Shown here: in pieces, positions 1-5,655 of the stretch
How positions within the stretch are numbered: position 1 is the first letter of the stretch
How the letters are laid out: the number at the start of each line of letters is the position of its first letter
NCBI GenBank assembly: GCA_036377075.1
Contig: DASUZB010000048.1
Coordinates: 1 to 11,210 of the forward strand
DNA: 11,210 nt
Direction of reading: 5' to 3'
From: DASUZB01 sp036377075
Lineage (GTDB): Bacteria > Actinomycetota > CALGFH01
The notes under the pieces: generated by a model
What the model was told of the DNA's origin: nothing
The model's database searches: none
The model's input: the letters and a program-made list of their open reading frames with translations, nothing else
Translations under genes and position numbers: made by a program

Positions 1-165
1 CACGTCGAGGTCGAGGTACGTCACACCCTGGCGGGGGCTCAGTCGTGAGGTGTTGCGGCTGGTTCCGACCACCTCAAAGCCCGCGCCGACGAGGGCCAGC
101 GCGGCCGCCTTGCCGATGCCTGAGGACGCACCCGTCACGAGCGCCACCGGCCGAGTTGCTGTCAT
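1..165 (-). CDS. Short-chain dehydrogenase/reductase, N-terminal part only
   Basis: The first 55 residues of an SDR-family NAD(P)-dependent oxidoreductase; the rest lies beyond the left edge. The start of the Rossmann fold is clear: beta strand PVALVTG, then the cofactor-binding glycine motif TGASSGIG at about residues 11-18. A second strand, FEVVGTSRN, follows; an arginine just after it often favours NADP(H) in this family (family knowledge). The stretch ending YLDLDV matches the usual third strand with an acidic residue near the adenine. The ATG at 165 is preceded by AAGGAG at 172-177 with 6 nt spacing, so the start is well supported. The gene is divergent from the TetR regulator, and a palindromic operator lies in the gap, so it is probably that repressor's target. 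The substrate cannot be inferred from this fragment. Confidence 0.9.
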   Translation of the reverse strand, partial: MTATRPVALVTGASSGIGKAAALALVGAGFEVVGTSRNTSRLSPRQGVTYLDLDV

Positions 166-175
166 CCTGCACTCC

Positions 176-205
176 TTGCTCATTGGATTACGTTCGTAAT
201 ACTAT
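176..205 (+). promoter_or_regulatory. Candidate promoter of the TetR gene
   Basis: TTGCTC (176-181) and TACTAT (200-205) are spaced by 18 nt, and the palindrome lies between them. Transcription would begin near 212. That agrees with translation starting at the GTG cluster around 259-267 and not at the ATG at 208. The consensus match is weak. Confidence 0.3.
187..200. promoter_or_regulatory. Palindromic operator between SDR and TetR genes
   Basis: A perfect inverted repeat, ATTACG-TT-CGTAAT (6-bp arms, 2-nt spacer), sits in an AT-rich patch between the divergent genes. TetR-family dimers commonly bind short palindromes of this kind in such gaps. It overlaps or adjoins the candidate -10 boxes on both strands, so a bound dimer would block both transcripts. 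The sequence is seen directly; binding by the adjacent regulator is inferred. Confidence 0.7.
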
Positions 206-229
206 GCATGGAGAGTCGGCAGAGCGCAA
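201..229 (-). promoter_or_regulatory. Candidate promoter of the SDR gene
   Basis: Reading leftward, TTGCGC (224-229) and CATAGT (201-206) are separated by 17 nt, a sigma70-like arrangement with 3/6 and 4/6 consensus matches. It would initiate at or just inside the palindrome, giving a leader of about 30 nt with the AAGGAG ribosome site. The match is modest and is supported mainly by the adjacent operator. Confidence 0.35.
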
Positions 230-264
230 GAGGGTCCTTGCGGCGAGTGAAGGAGCGAGTGGTG

Positions 265-849
265 GTGCGGTACGGCAAAGAGCACAAGCAGGCGACCAGG
301 CAGCGGATCATCGAGACGGCCGGCCGCCGGCTCAAGCGCGACGGCATCGACGGCTCCGGGATCGCCACCCTGATGGCCGACGCGGGGCTGACCAACGGCG
401 CCTTCTACGCCCACTTCGCCTCCAAGCAGGAGCTGGTCGCCACCGCGGTCGCCGACCAGCTCCGCGAACAGCGCGCCAGCGTCAGCGCCCAGACGCCGGA
501 CCTTGCCGGACTGGAGCAGTACGTGCGGGCGTACCTGTCGGTGCAGCACCGCGACAACCCCGACGACGGCTGCCCGTCCGCCGCCCTGCTGGATGAGATC
601 GGCCGCTGCACGCAGGCAACCAAACGGGCCTACACCGACGGCCTGCTCGCCATGGTCGACGACATCGCCGCCCGCCTGGCGCCCGACGATCCGCCCTCGG
701 CACGCGTGAAGACGCTCAGCGTCTTCGCCATGATGGTCGGGACGCTGCAGCTCTCCCGCGCCCTGGCCGACCGACAACTCGCCGACGCGGTCCTCGAGCA
801 GGGCATCCACAACGCCCTCGCACTCCTGGATGCCGAGCAACAGCGCTGA
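265..849 (+). CDS. TetR/AcrR-family transcriptional repressor
   Basis: A protein of about 194 residues, the normal TetR size. The N-terminal three-helix DNA-binding domain is clear: it opens RYGKEHKQATRQRIIETAG, and the helix-turn-helix spans about residues 30-55 with the typical TNGAFYAHFASKQEL recognition segment. The C-terminal part (about 60-190, with a GCPSAALLDEIGR segment) is the ligand-binding/dimerisation domain; the ligand is unknown. I chose a GTG start at 265 because AAGGAG (250-255) lies 9 nt upstream and the family usually begins at this point. GTG at 262 (6 nt spacing) is equally possible. The frame is open back to an ATG at 208, but that would add about 19 untypical residues and overlap the promoters. 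It is divergent from the SDR gene and probably represses it and itself through the palindrome at 187-200. Confidence 0.9.
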   Translation: MRYGKEHKQATRQRIIETAGRRLKRDGIDGSGIATLMADAGLTNGAFYAHFASKQELVATAVADQLREQRASVSAQTPDLAGLEQYVRAYLSVQHRDNPDDGCPSAALLDEIGRCTQATKRAYTDGLLAMVDDIAARLAPDDPPSARVKTLSVFAMMVGTLQLSRALADRQLADAVLEQGIHNALALLDAEQQR

Positions 850-1047
850 CCCGCCGCAGCACCAGGCTGTGACACGCCCGGGACCGCGTGGCCGGCTCCG
901 GCAACGAACGCCGAGCGCCAACGCCAGCGGCGGCACGCCCGACGACTCGATGAGGCGCTGCAGATCATGATCGGGCTTCGCCGCTGGCAGGACGCCTTCG
1001 CCTGACACTACAACCGCGATCCGACGCCGGCGGCAGGCAGTCGGCGC
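850..1047. other. Intergenic region between TetR gene and IS110 remnant
   Basis: No intact gene is visible. One plus-strand frame ends at a TGA at about 1003-1005 with a plausible-looking peptide (…RRLDEALQIMIGLRRWQDAFA). It has no supported start and I do not recognise it. It could be the tail of a gene broken when the IS arrived, or chance. The right end of the IS110 element must lie in this stretch, just below 1048, but no terminal repeat marks it. Confidence 0.4.
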
Positions 1048-2089
1048 TCAGGCCAGTCCGACCGGGCTCGGCTGGCGGTGCTGGTCGGCCAGCAGGCATC
1101 GGTAGACGGCGTCCGACAGCCGCCGCTTCAAACACCGCAGCGCCTCCTTGGGCGACTTGCCCTCGGCCAGCTTGCGCCGGTAGTAGGCCTGCCCGGCGCT
1201 GGGCCGGCGGACCGCACCATCGCCATCATGTACAGGGCGTGGTTCAGCTTGCGGTCACCGGCCCGTGACAGCCGGTGGCGGATGACCTGGCCGCTGGAGG
1301 CCTCCAGCGGGGCGGTGCCGGTGTGGGCGGCGAAGTGGTGCTTGGTCGGGAACCGGCCGACGTCGCCGACCTCGCCGAGGAACCTGGCGGCCAGCACCGG
1401 CCCCACCCCGAACAGCGCCAGCAGGGTCGTGTTGGACTGGGCGACCGCGGTCTTGATGCGCGCCTCCACTGCGGCGATCCGCTCCTCTAGCTGACGCACG
1501 TCGGCCACCAGCTCGGTGGCCAGCTCCCAGCGGGTGACCGCCGGCGCACCGGCGGGGGTGACCGCGGCCAGCAGTGCGGCGGCGCGCTTGGCGGTGAGGT
1601 TGCGTCGGGCGCCGCCGGGGACCAGGTCCACCAGCAGCCGGTGCAGCCGGTTGATGGTCTGGGTGCGGGCGGCCACCAGGTCCTGGCGGCGCTTGGTCAG
1701 CAGGTGCAACACCACCGCCTGGTCCTCCACGCCAACCTGCCGCAGGCAGGGAACGCTGCGGGCGGCGATGGCCACGGAGATTGCGTCGTGGGGGTCGCTC
1801 TTGCGGCCGTGGCCGACCGACAGCACCCGCACCCGGGCAGCCGGCTTGGCCGGCACGTCCAGAACCTGTTCGCCGTCGCCGACCAGCCGCTGGGCCAGCG
1901 CCCGGCCGATCCCATGCGCGCCCTCCACCGCCCAGCGTCGATCCTCCCACTGTCCAGCCCACTGGCGCAGGGCCTGGTAGCCCTCCAGGGTGGCGGTGAT
2001 GCGCTGCTGGCCGTGCAGGTGGCCGTGCTCGTCGAGCGCGGCGGCGGTGTGGGAGGCCTTGTGGGGGTCGACCCGATGGTCACCGGCAT
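1048..2089 (-). pseudogene. IS110-family DEDD transposase, two frameshifts
   Basis: Joining the frames gives a 347-residue protein, the usual IS110 size. It starts at the ATG at 2087-2089, preceded by AAAGG. It begins MPVTIG, must shift frame at about 2072-2074 to reach VDPHKASHT, stays in frame for most of its length, and must shift again at about 1212-1214 to reach SAGQAYYRRKLAEGKSPKEA and the stop at 1048-1050. In the joined product the RuvC-like DEDD residues are D8, E56, D99 and D102. The C-terminal Tnp domain keeps the EASSGQ serine motif near residues 263-268, expected to supply the recombination serine. Both lesions can be explained by loss of one G from a G run. As sequenced, the gene cannot make a full transposase. 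The frame is open upstream to 2303, but that stretch is the element's non-coding left end. Sequencing error is an alternative to real decay. Confidence 0.88.
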
Positions 2090-2134
2090 GCGGGCACCTT
2101 TCTCGAAGGCGGACAGGAAGATCAGGAGGGCAGG

Positions 2135-2262
2135 CCGACTTGGGGCTGGGCAGACCTCTGTTGAGCCACTCCCGGTCGGGTGCCGGCAGGACCGCACAAC
2201 CGTTCTTGAGCCAACCCAGACCTTGAGTGGCAGCGGGGTTGTGGAGCGACCTGCCGGCACCC
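2135..2262 (-). ncRNA. Candidate IS110 bridge RNA (left-end structured RNA)
   Basis: On the transposase strand, upstream of its ATG, a perfect 13-bp stem is formed by GGGTGCCGGCAGG (2262-2250) and its complement (2190-2178). Inside it, after a 6x4 internal loop, a perfect 7-bp stem CACAACC/GGTTGTG (2243-2237 with 2201-2195) closes a 35-nt loop. A weaker 5-bp stem, CCGAC/GTCGG (2179-2175 with 2139-2135), would close a second 35-nt loop downstream. CTCAAG occurs twice in the first loop, and CTCAA and AGGTCTG recur in the second. IS110 elements of the IS621 type encode a bridge RNA in exactly this position, with a target-binding and a donor-binding loop (established). The stems are seen; the identity, ends and guide assignments are inferred. 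Confidence 0.45.
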
Positions 2263-2303
2263 TGGAACCCTACGGCTGCAGCCTCAGGGCTCCTACCGGT
2301 CAT

Positions 2304-3038
2304 TCAATAAGTCGGCTCGGGGATGCCCATCTCGTGGACGACGCCGCCGTCGACGTCCCCGACCCTGGAATTGGGGCAGTCCCCGTCGCCGAGCCAGTTG
2401 GCGTGGCCGGCCGGGGAGGTTGGCTGCAGCGCGTGAGCCCCGGTTGGCTGCGGCGCGTCAGCCCCGTCCGCCGACGGGAAGCCGAACCGCACCGCCGCGT
2501 GGGGGATGCCCTCGCACGAGGCCACGCCACCGGGCGCGTTGGCGCCGTAGAACTCGGTCCACACCAGCGACGGGCTCCTGAGCAGGTCGAGGCCGCCCCA
2601 GCCGGGCGGCACCTGGATGCTGCCGACGACGGCCGCCGCCCCGCTGGCGACGTCGCTGACCGACGCGCGCCACCAGCCCGGGCTGGTGCGGCGCACCGCC
2701 AGGCGGTAGGTGCGGCCGGGCTCCCACCCGTAGCCGAGGCGGCAGGTCCAGAACGGCGTCCCTTCCACGCCCGCGTGGGCGCCAGGGTTGTCGGCGCCGC
2801 CGACCGCCGACCAGATCGAGAAGACCGCCAGCTTGCCGACGCTGCCGTCGTCACGGAGGTCGTGGGCCTGGAGCCCGAAGTAGCCGACGTTCCCGCGCTG
2901 GAAGCTCCACTGCTGCGCCCAGAAGTAGGTCGTCGGCCCGGGGTCACGGAGCACGGTCAGGTCCCAGGCCAGGCCGCTGGCTCCGGCGGCGGCGCGGCGC
3001 CAGCGCCAGCTCGTGTAGGTGCCTCGCGGTAGGACCAT
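2304..3038 (-). CDS. Uncharacterised actinobacterial protein, DUF3472-like
   Basis: About 244 residues. The body is rich in aromatics and glycine, with motifs such as TYFWAQQWSF, GYFGLQ, GKLAVFSIW, a TCRLGYGW segment, SLVWTEFYG and SCEGIP. It looks like a beta-sandwich family found as single copies in actinobacteria, often secreted; similarity to DUF3472 is my impression and was not tested. Three cysteines could form disulfides if it is exported. I chose the ATG at 3036-3038 because GGAGG lies 7 nt upstream. The frame remains open to 3422, and the segment just upstream is a Pro-rich stretch (PSPTPAPVPATPDNG) resembling an extracellular linker, so a longer secreted form is possible. I found no convincing signal peptide in any frame. 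The protein ends in a GDGDCPNS…HEMGIPEPTY tail, and the IS110 left end starts shortly beyond its stop. No function is assigned. Confidence 0.65.
   Translation of the reverse strand: MVLPRGTYTSWRWRRAAAGASGLAWDLTVLRDPGPTTYFWAQQWSFQRGNVGYFGLQAHDLRDDGSVGKLAVFSIWSAVGGADNPGAHAGVEGTPFWTCRLGYGWEPGRTYRLAVRRTSPGWWRASVSDVASGAAAVVGSIQVPPGWGGLDLLRSPSLVWTEFYGANAPGGVASCEGIPHAAVRFGFPSADGADAPQPTGAHALQPTSPAGHANWLGDGDCPNSRVGDVDGGVVHEMGIPEPTY
2418..2465 (-). repeat. 24-bp tandem duplication inside a coding region
   Basis: Two adjacent 24-bp copies (2418-2441 and 2442-2465) differ at two positions. In the minus-strand gene they encode the in-frame repeat GADAPQPT / GAHALQPT, a Pro-containing spacer between the predicted domain and the C-terminal tail. 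The length is a multiple of three, so the frame is kept. Confidence 0.8.
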
Positions 3039-3555
3039 GGTCGCGCCTCCAGGTGGGTTGGGGACGCCATTGTCGGGCGTGGCGGGGACGGGTGCTGGAG
3101 TGGGCGAAGGGATGCTGCAGGCCGACCGGCCGGCCGCTGGGGGCGCTTCCATGATCCGGCATGGTCGGCGCCTCGACCGGTCGGCCCGCAGCAAGTGGCT
3201 CCCGCCGCAGGGGGCTCGCGGCTGGGACGGCGTGCCTGCCACGTCGCGGGGCGTGCATCGCGCACGCTCACCGCTCTGGCAAGCCGGTCGCGTTTCCCGG
3301 GAGGGCTTCGGTCGAAGTCCTGGGTGGCCGTGGCCGCGCTGGGTGCTTGGAGGGTCACGCGGACCAGAGCCGGCTTTGGCTTGCCATGGCACTACCGTCA
3401 TGGGCTGCCACTTTCCCCACACCGATAGTACGACGCCGCCTTTCCCGATTTTGCCGAGTCGGCGGCGGAAGCGGCACGCTTTGGTCGCGAAACCATCACG
3501 TTGGCCTAGAGCTGCGCTCCTGCCCGTGGCGGCCAGCTTGCTCGTGAGGCCGCGC
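3039..3555. other. Intergenic region, no convincing gene
   Basis: About 500 bp between the uncharacterised gene and the end of cobT. All minus-strand frames are partly open, and one continues the downstream gene's frame, but none shows a recognisable domain, signal peptide or good ribosome site apart from the GGAGG used at 3038. Short palindromes such as CGACCGGTCG at 3174-3183 are present but unremarkable at this GC content. I looked for a terminator after cobT. A weak GCCG-ACT-CGGC hairpin exists near 3457-3467 without a T-run, so no terminator is called. The 3420-3510 stretch is less GC-rich than the rest. Confidence 0.5.
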
Positions 3556-4617
3556 TCAGCCGCCGATGCCCGCCTCGGCGAAGGTGGCCATGCCGCCCAG
3601 CACCGCGGCCGCCGCCCGCACGATCGGGACCGCGAGCAGCGCCCCGGTACCCTCGCCGAGGCGCATGCCGAGGTCGACCAGCGGGTCGAGGCCGAGCGCC
3701 TCCAGGGCCGCGGTCGCGCCGGGCTCGACCGAGCGGTGCCCGGCGACCAGGTAGCCGACCGCGTGCGGGGCGAAGGCGCGCGCGGCCAGCGCGGCCGCGT
3801 CGGCGTTGACGCCGTCGAGCAGGACGGGGACGCGCGCGGCGGCCCCGGCGAGCAGCAGCCCGGTGAGGGCGGCGTGCTCCAGCCCGCCGACCGCGGCGAG
3901 CACCCCGAGGGGGTCGGCCGGCTCCGGCGCGTGGCGGGCGAGGGCGTGCTCGACGACCTTGACCTTGACCGCGAGGGTGGCGTCGTCGATGCCGGTGCCG
4001 CGCCCGGTCACCGCGGCCGCGGGGCGGCCGCTGAACACCGCCACCAGGCACGCCGCCGGCGTAGTGTTGGCGATCCCCATGTCGCCGGTGACCAGCAGGT
4101 CGGCGCCGGCGTCGAGCAGCTCCTCGGCGACGCCGGCTCCGGCGAGCACGGCGCGGGCGGCCTCCTCACGGGTCATCGCCGGCCGCTCGGAGAGGTCGTC
4201 GGTGCCGTGGCGGACCTTGGCGCGCCGCACCCGGGGGTGCGGGGGAAGGTCCGCCGCAACGCCCACGTCGAGCACGGTCACCTGGGCGCCGACCACGCCG
4301 GCGAGCACGTTCACCGCCGCCCGGCCGCCGGCGATGCCGGCCACCATGGCCGCGGTCACCTCCTGCGGCCACGGCGAGACCCCCTGGGCGAGCACGCCGT
4401 GGTCGCCGGCCGCGACCACCACCACCGGCGCCCGCGGCACCGGCGGCGGGCAGCGCCCGGCGATCGCGGCGAGCCGGGCGCCGAGCGCCTCCAGCCCGCC
4501 GAGGCTGCCGCTCGGCTTGGTGAGCTGCTCCTGCCGCTCCCGCGCGGCCGCCTCCGCCTCCCCGTCGACCGGCTCGACGCCCGCCGCCAGCTCCGCCACC
4601 CGCAGCTCGCTCAGCAT
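3556..4617 (-). CDS. cobT: Nicotinate-nucleotide:dimethylbenzimidazole phosphoribosyltransferase (CobT)
   Basis: A 353-residue cytosolic enzyme that makes alpha-ribazole phosphate from nicotinate mononucleotide and 5,6-dimethylbenzimidazole (or a similar base), activating the lower ligand of cobalamin. Family motifs are all present: TKPSGSLG (33-40), AAGDHGV (69-75), TGDMGIANTT (177-186), TGRGTGIDD (204-212) and GEGTGA (321-326), where E322 corresponds to the catalytic glutamate (E317 in Salmonella). The length matches the family. The ATG at 4617 follows AAAGGAG (4625-4631) with a 7-nt gap, a strong start. It is the last gene of the B12 cluster, 278 nt after cbiZ. That gap carries tandem hairpin-forming repeats, so cobT may be read through from the operon or have its own promoter; no cobalamin riboswitch is visible upstream. 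The TGA lies at 3556-3558. Confidence 0.97.
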   Translation of the reverse strand: MLSELRVAELAAGVEPVDGEAEAAARERQEQLTKPSGSLGGLEALGARLAAIAGRCPPPVPRAPVVVVAAGDHGVLAQGVSPWPQEVTAAMVAGIAGGRAAVNVLAGVVGAQVTVLDVGVAADLPPHPRVRRAKVRHGTDDLSERPAMTREEAARAVLAGAGVAEELLDAGADLLVTGDMGIANTTPAACLVAVFSGRPAAAVTGRGTGIDDATLAVKVKVVEHALARHAPEPADPLGVLAAVGGLEHAALTGLLLAGAAARVPVLLDGVNADAAALAARAFAPHAVGYLVAGHRSVEPGATAALEALGLDPLVDLGMRLGEGTGALLAVPIVRAAAAVLGGMATFAEAGIGG

Positions 4618-4770
4618 TGCTTCGCTCCTTTGTTCAAACGGTCGGTGGGCCTGCGCCGCTCTGTGCGCTGGCTTCCCCCGTCGCTCCGTCGTCGCCAGGG
4701 GCTCCTCCGTCGCTCCTCCGTCCAGCCAGCGCGCGGCTCCGGCCCACCTCCCTAAACCTAAACCCCAAAC

Positions 4771-4871
4771 TGGCGTGCGGCGGTGGGCCGCCTTCCAAAA
4801 CCCCGGAGTGGCGTGCGGCGGTGGGCCGCCTTCCTAAACCCCGAAGTGGCGTGCGGCGGTGGGCCACCTCC
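4771..4871. repeat. 38-bp tandem repeat with internal hairpins, cbiZ-cobT gap
   Basis: Direct copies begin at 4771, 4809 and 4847 (period exactly 38). The first two differ at only two positions; the third matches for about 19 nt and then degrades. A more diverged partial copy seems to precede them from about 4733. Each unit starts TGGCGTGCGGCGG and contains GGCGG-TGGG-CCGCC, a 5-bp hairpin, followed by an AAACCCC stretch. The period is not a multiple of three and no gene overlaps it, so it is non-coding. The rest of the gap (4618-4732) has GTCGCTCC/CTCCTCCGTC-type imperfect repeats and the cobT ribosome site. Possible roles are transcript attenuation, mRNA stabilisation or a dispersed repeat family; none can be decided here. 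Confidence 0.8.
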
Positions 4872-4895
4872 CCTTGTTGGTCAGTGTCGATCCGT

Positions 4896-5624
4896 TCACC
4901 CTGCGTCCCTGGCTCCGCCGGCGGGCCGCTCACGCCGGCGGCGGTCGGCGAGGGCGCCGGCCAGGACCGCGTCGAACACGGCGCGGGCGAGGTCGCCGCC
5001 GACCCGTGTCGCCGGCCCGGCGAAGGGGACCGTCGAGCCGGGCGGGCAGGCGACGCAGAGCGCGTCGGTGGCGGTGCCGGTGGCCCAGCCGTCGGCGTTG
5101 GCGGCGCGGACCCTGGCGGCGGCGAGCGCCTGCGCCTTGGCCTCGACCGCGGTCTGCAACGCCCCGGCGAGGCCGGCGTCGCTGAGCGGCTGGTCCACCA
5201 CCACGAGCAGGTTGACGGTGCCGCTGGCGGGGGCGGCCCGTGGCCGCGTGCCGGCCGCCGCCAGCGCGTGCCCGACGCCGACCGTGGCCACCGCCCTGGC
5301 GCCGCCCGCGCTACCGACCTGGTGGGCGGCGACCGGCGCGGCGGTCATCATGCCCACCACCGGGCCGGGCAGGCCGGCGGCGGCGGCCGCCAGGTGGGCC
5401 TCCGGGTCGGTGCGCGCGTAGTCGCGCGCGACCTGGAGGTTCAGCCAGGTCCGCAGCCACCCGAGCCCGCCGCCGAGCAGCGCCGAGGAGAGGCAGCGGT
5501 GCGCCGCACCGAGGTCGACCACCAGGCCTCCGTGGGCGAGCCTGGGCCGCAGCACCGGCGCGGGCGGCCCGGCGCGCTCCCCCGCCGCGCCCGCGCGCCG
5601 CGCCGTGGTCCGGTGGTCGGTCAC
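4896..5624 (-). CDS. cbiZ: Adenosylcobinamide amidohydrolase (CbiZ)
   Basis: 242 residues. CbiZ cleaves the aminopropanol arm from adenosylcobinamide to give adenosylcobyric acid, allowing salvage of incomplete or foreign corrinoids (family knowledge). Signature segments in order are LSSALLGGG (45-53), LRTWLNLQVARDY (57-69), VVGMMTAAPV (89-98), the glycine-rich SGTVNLLVVVDQPLS (134-148), AVEAKAQAL (159-167) and ATGTATDALCVACP (181-194). I chose the GTG at 5622-5624, which begins VTDHRTTARR 31 nt after the stop of the CobU-CobC fusion; it has only a weak GGCGG ribosome site. The first 40 residues are not conserved in my reading, so the true start could be later. The frame also stays open upstream into the previous gene, but that is a shadow. 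CbiZ is best known from archaea and some bacteria that remodel corrinoids, so its presence in a synthesis operon with CobU is informative. Confidence 0.9.
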   Translation of the reverse strand: MTDHRTTARRAGAAGERAGPPAPVLRPRLAHGGLVVDLGAAHRCLSSALLGGGLGWLRTWLNLQVARDYARTDPEAHLAAAAAGLPGPVVGMMTAAPVAAHQVGSAGGARAVATVGVGHALAAAGTRPRAAPASGTVNLLVVVDQPLSDAGLAGALQTAVEAKAQALAAARVRAANADGWATGTATDALCVACPPGSTVPFAGPATRVGGDLARAVFDAVLAGALADRRRRERPAGGARDAG

Positions 5625-5655
5625 GTGGCCGCCGCCGGGAAGGGCTCGGAACGGC

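Larger units (their letters stand above)
1048..2280 (-). mobile_element. IS110-family insertion sequence (ends approximate)
   Basis: The element is made of the frameshifted DEDD transposase at 1048-2089 plus a structured non-coding left end at about 2090-2280. IS110 elements usually lack terminal inverted repeats and do not make clear target duplications (family knowledge), so the boundaries given are estimates. The upstream edge must fall near or below 2303, where the neighbouring minus-strand gene ends with TGA at 2304-2306. No second copy is present in the window. Confidence 0.75.

Noticed and set aside
208..264. ATG at 208 as the start of the TetR regulator
   Set aside because: It has no ribosome site, lies on top of the candidate promoters, and adds untypical residues. 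AAGGAG at 250-255 points to the GTG codons at 262-265.
2090..2303. Extended N-terminus of the transposase in the open frame to 2303
   Set aside because: The canonical IS110 start (MPVTIG…VDPHK) lies at 2089 with a ribosome site. The upstream part has perfect RNA-like stems and no protein similarity.
1641..3032. Plus-strand open frame of about 460 codons
   Set aside because: It is antisense to the transposase, the structured RNA and the uncharacterised gene, and has biased composition only.
3039..3422. N-terminal extension of the uncharacterised gene to 3422
   Set aside because: No signal peptide or conserved sequence was seen there, and the GGAGG-ATG at 3038 is a better start. The Pro-rich stretch keeps a secreted longer form possible, so this was not firmly excluded.
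3019..4755. Long plus-strand open frame across cobT
   Set aside because: It is antisense to cobT, low-complexity, with no recognisable motif.
4733..4871. CRISPR array
   Set aside because: The units are directly adjacent with no unique spacers, so this is an ordinary tandem repeat.
4618..4895. Cobalamin riboswitch before cobT
   Set aside because: No B12-box-like or GCCACTG-type conserved segments were found on the minus strand; the gap is made of tandem repeats instead.
4634..4933. Small minus-strand gene of 99 codons in the cbiZ-cobT gap
   Set aside because: It runs through the 38-bp repeats, whose period is not a multiple of three, and has no ribosome site or similarity.
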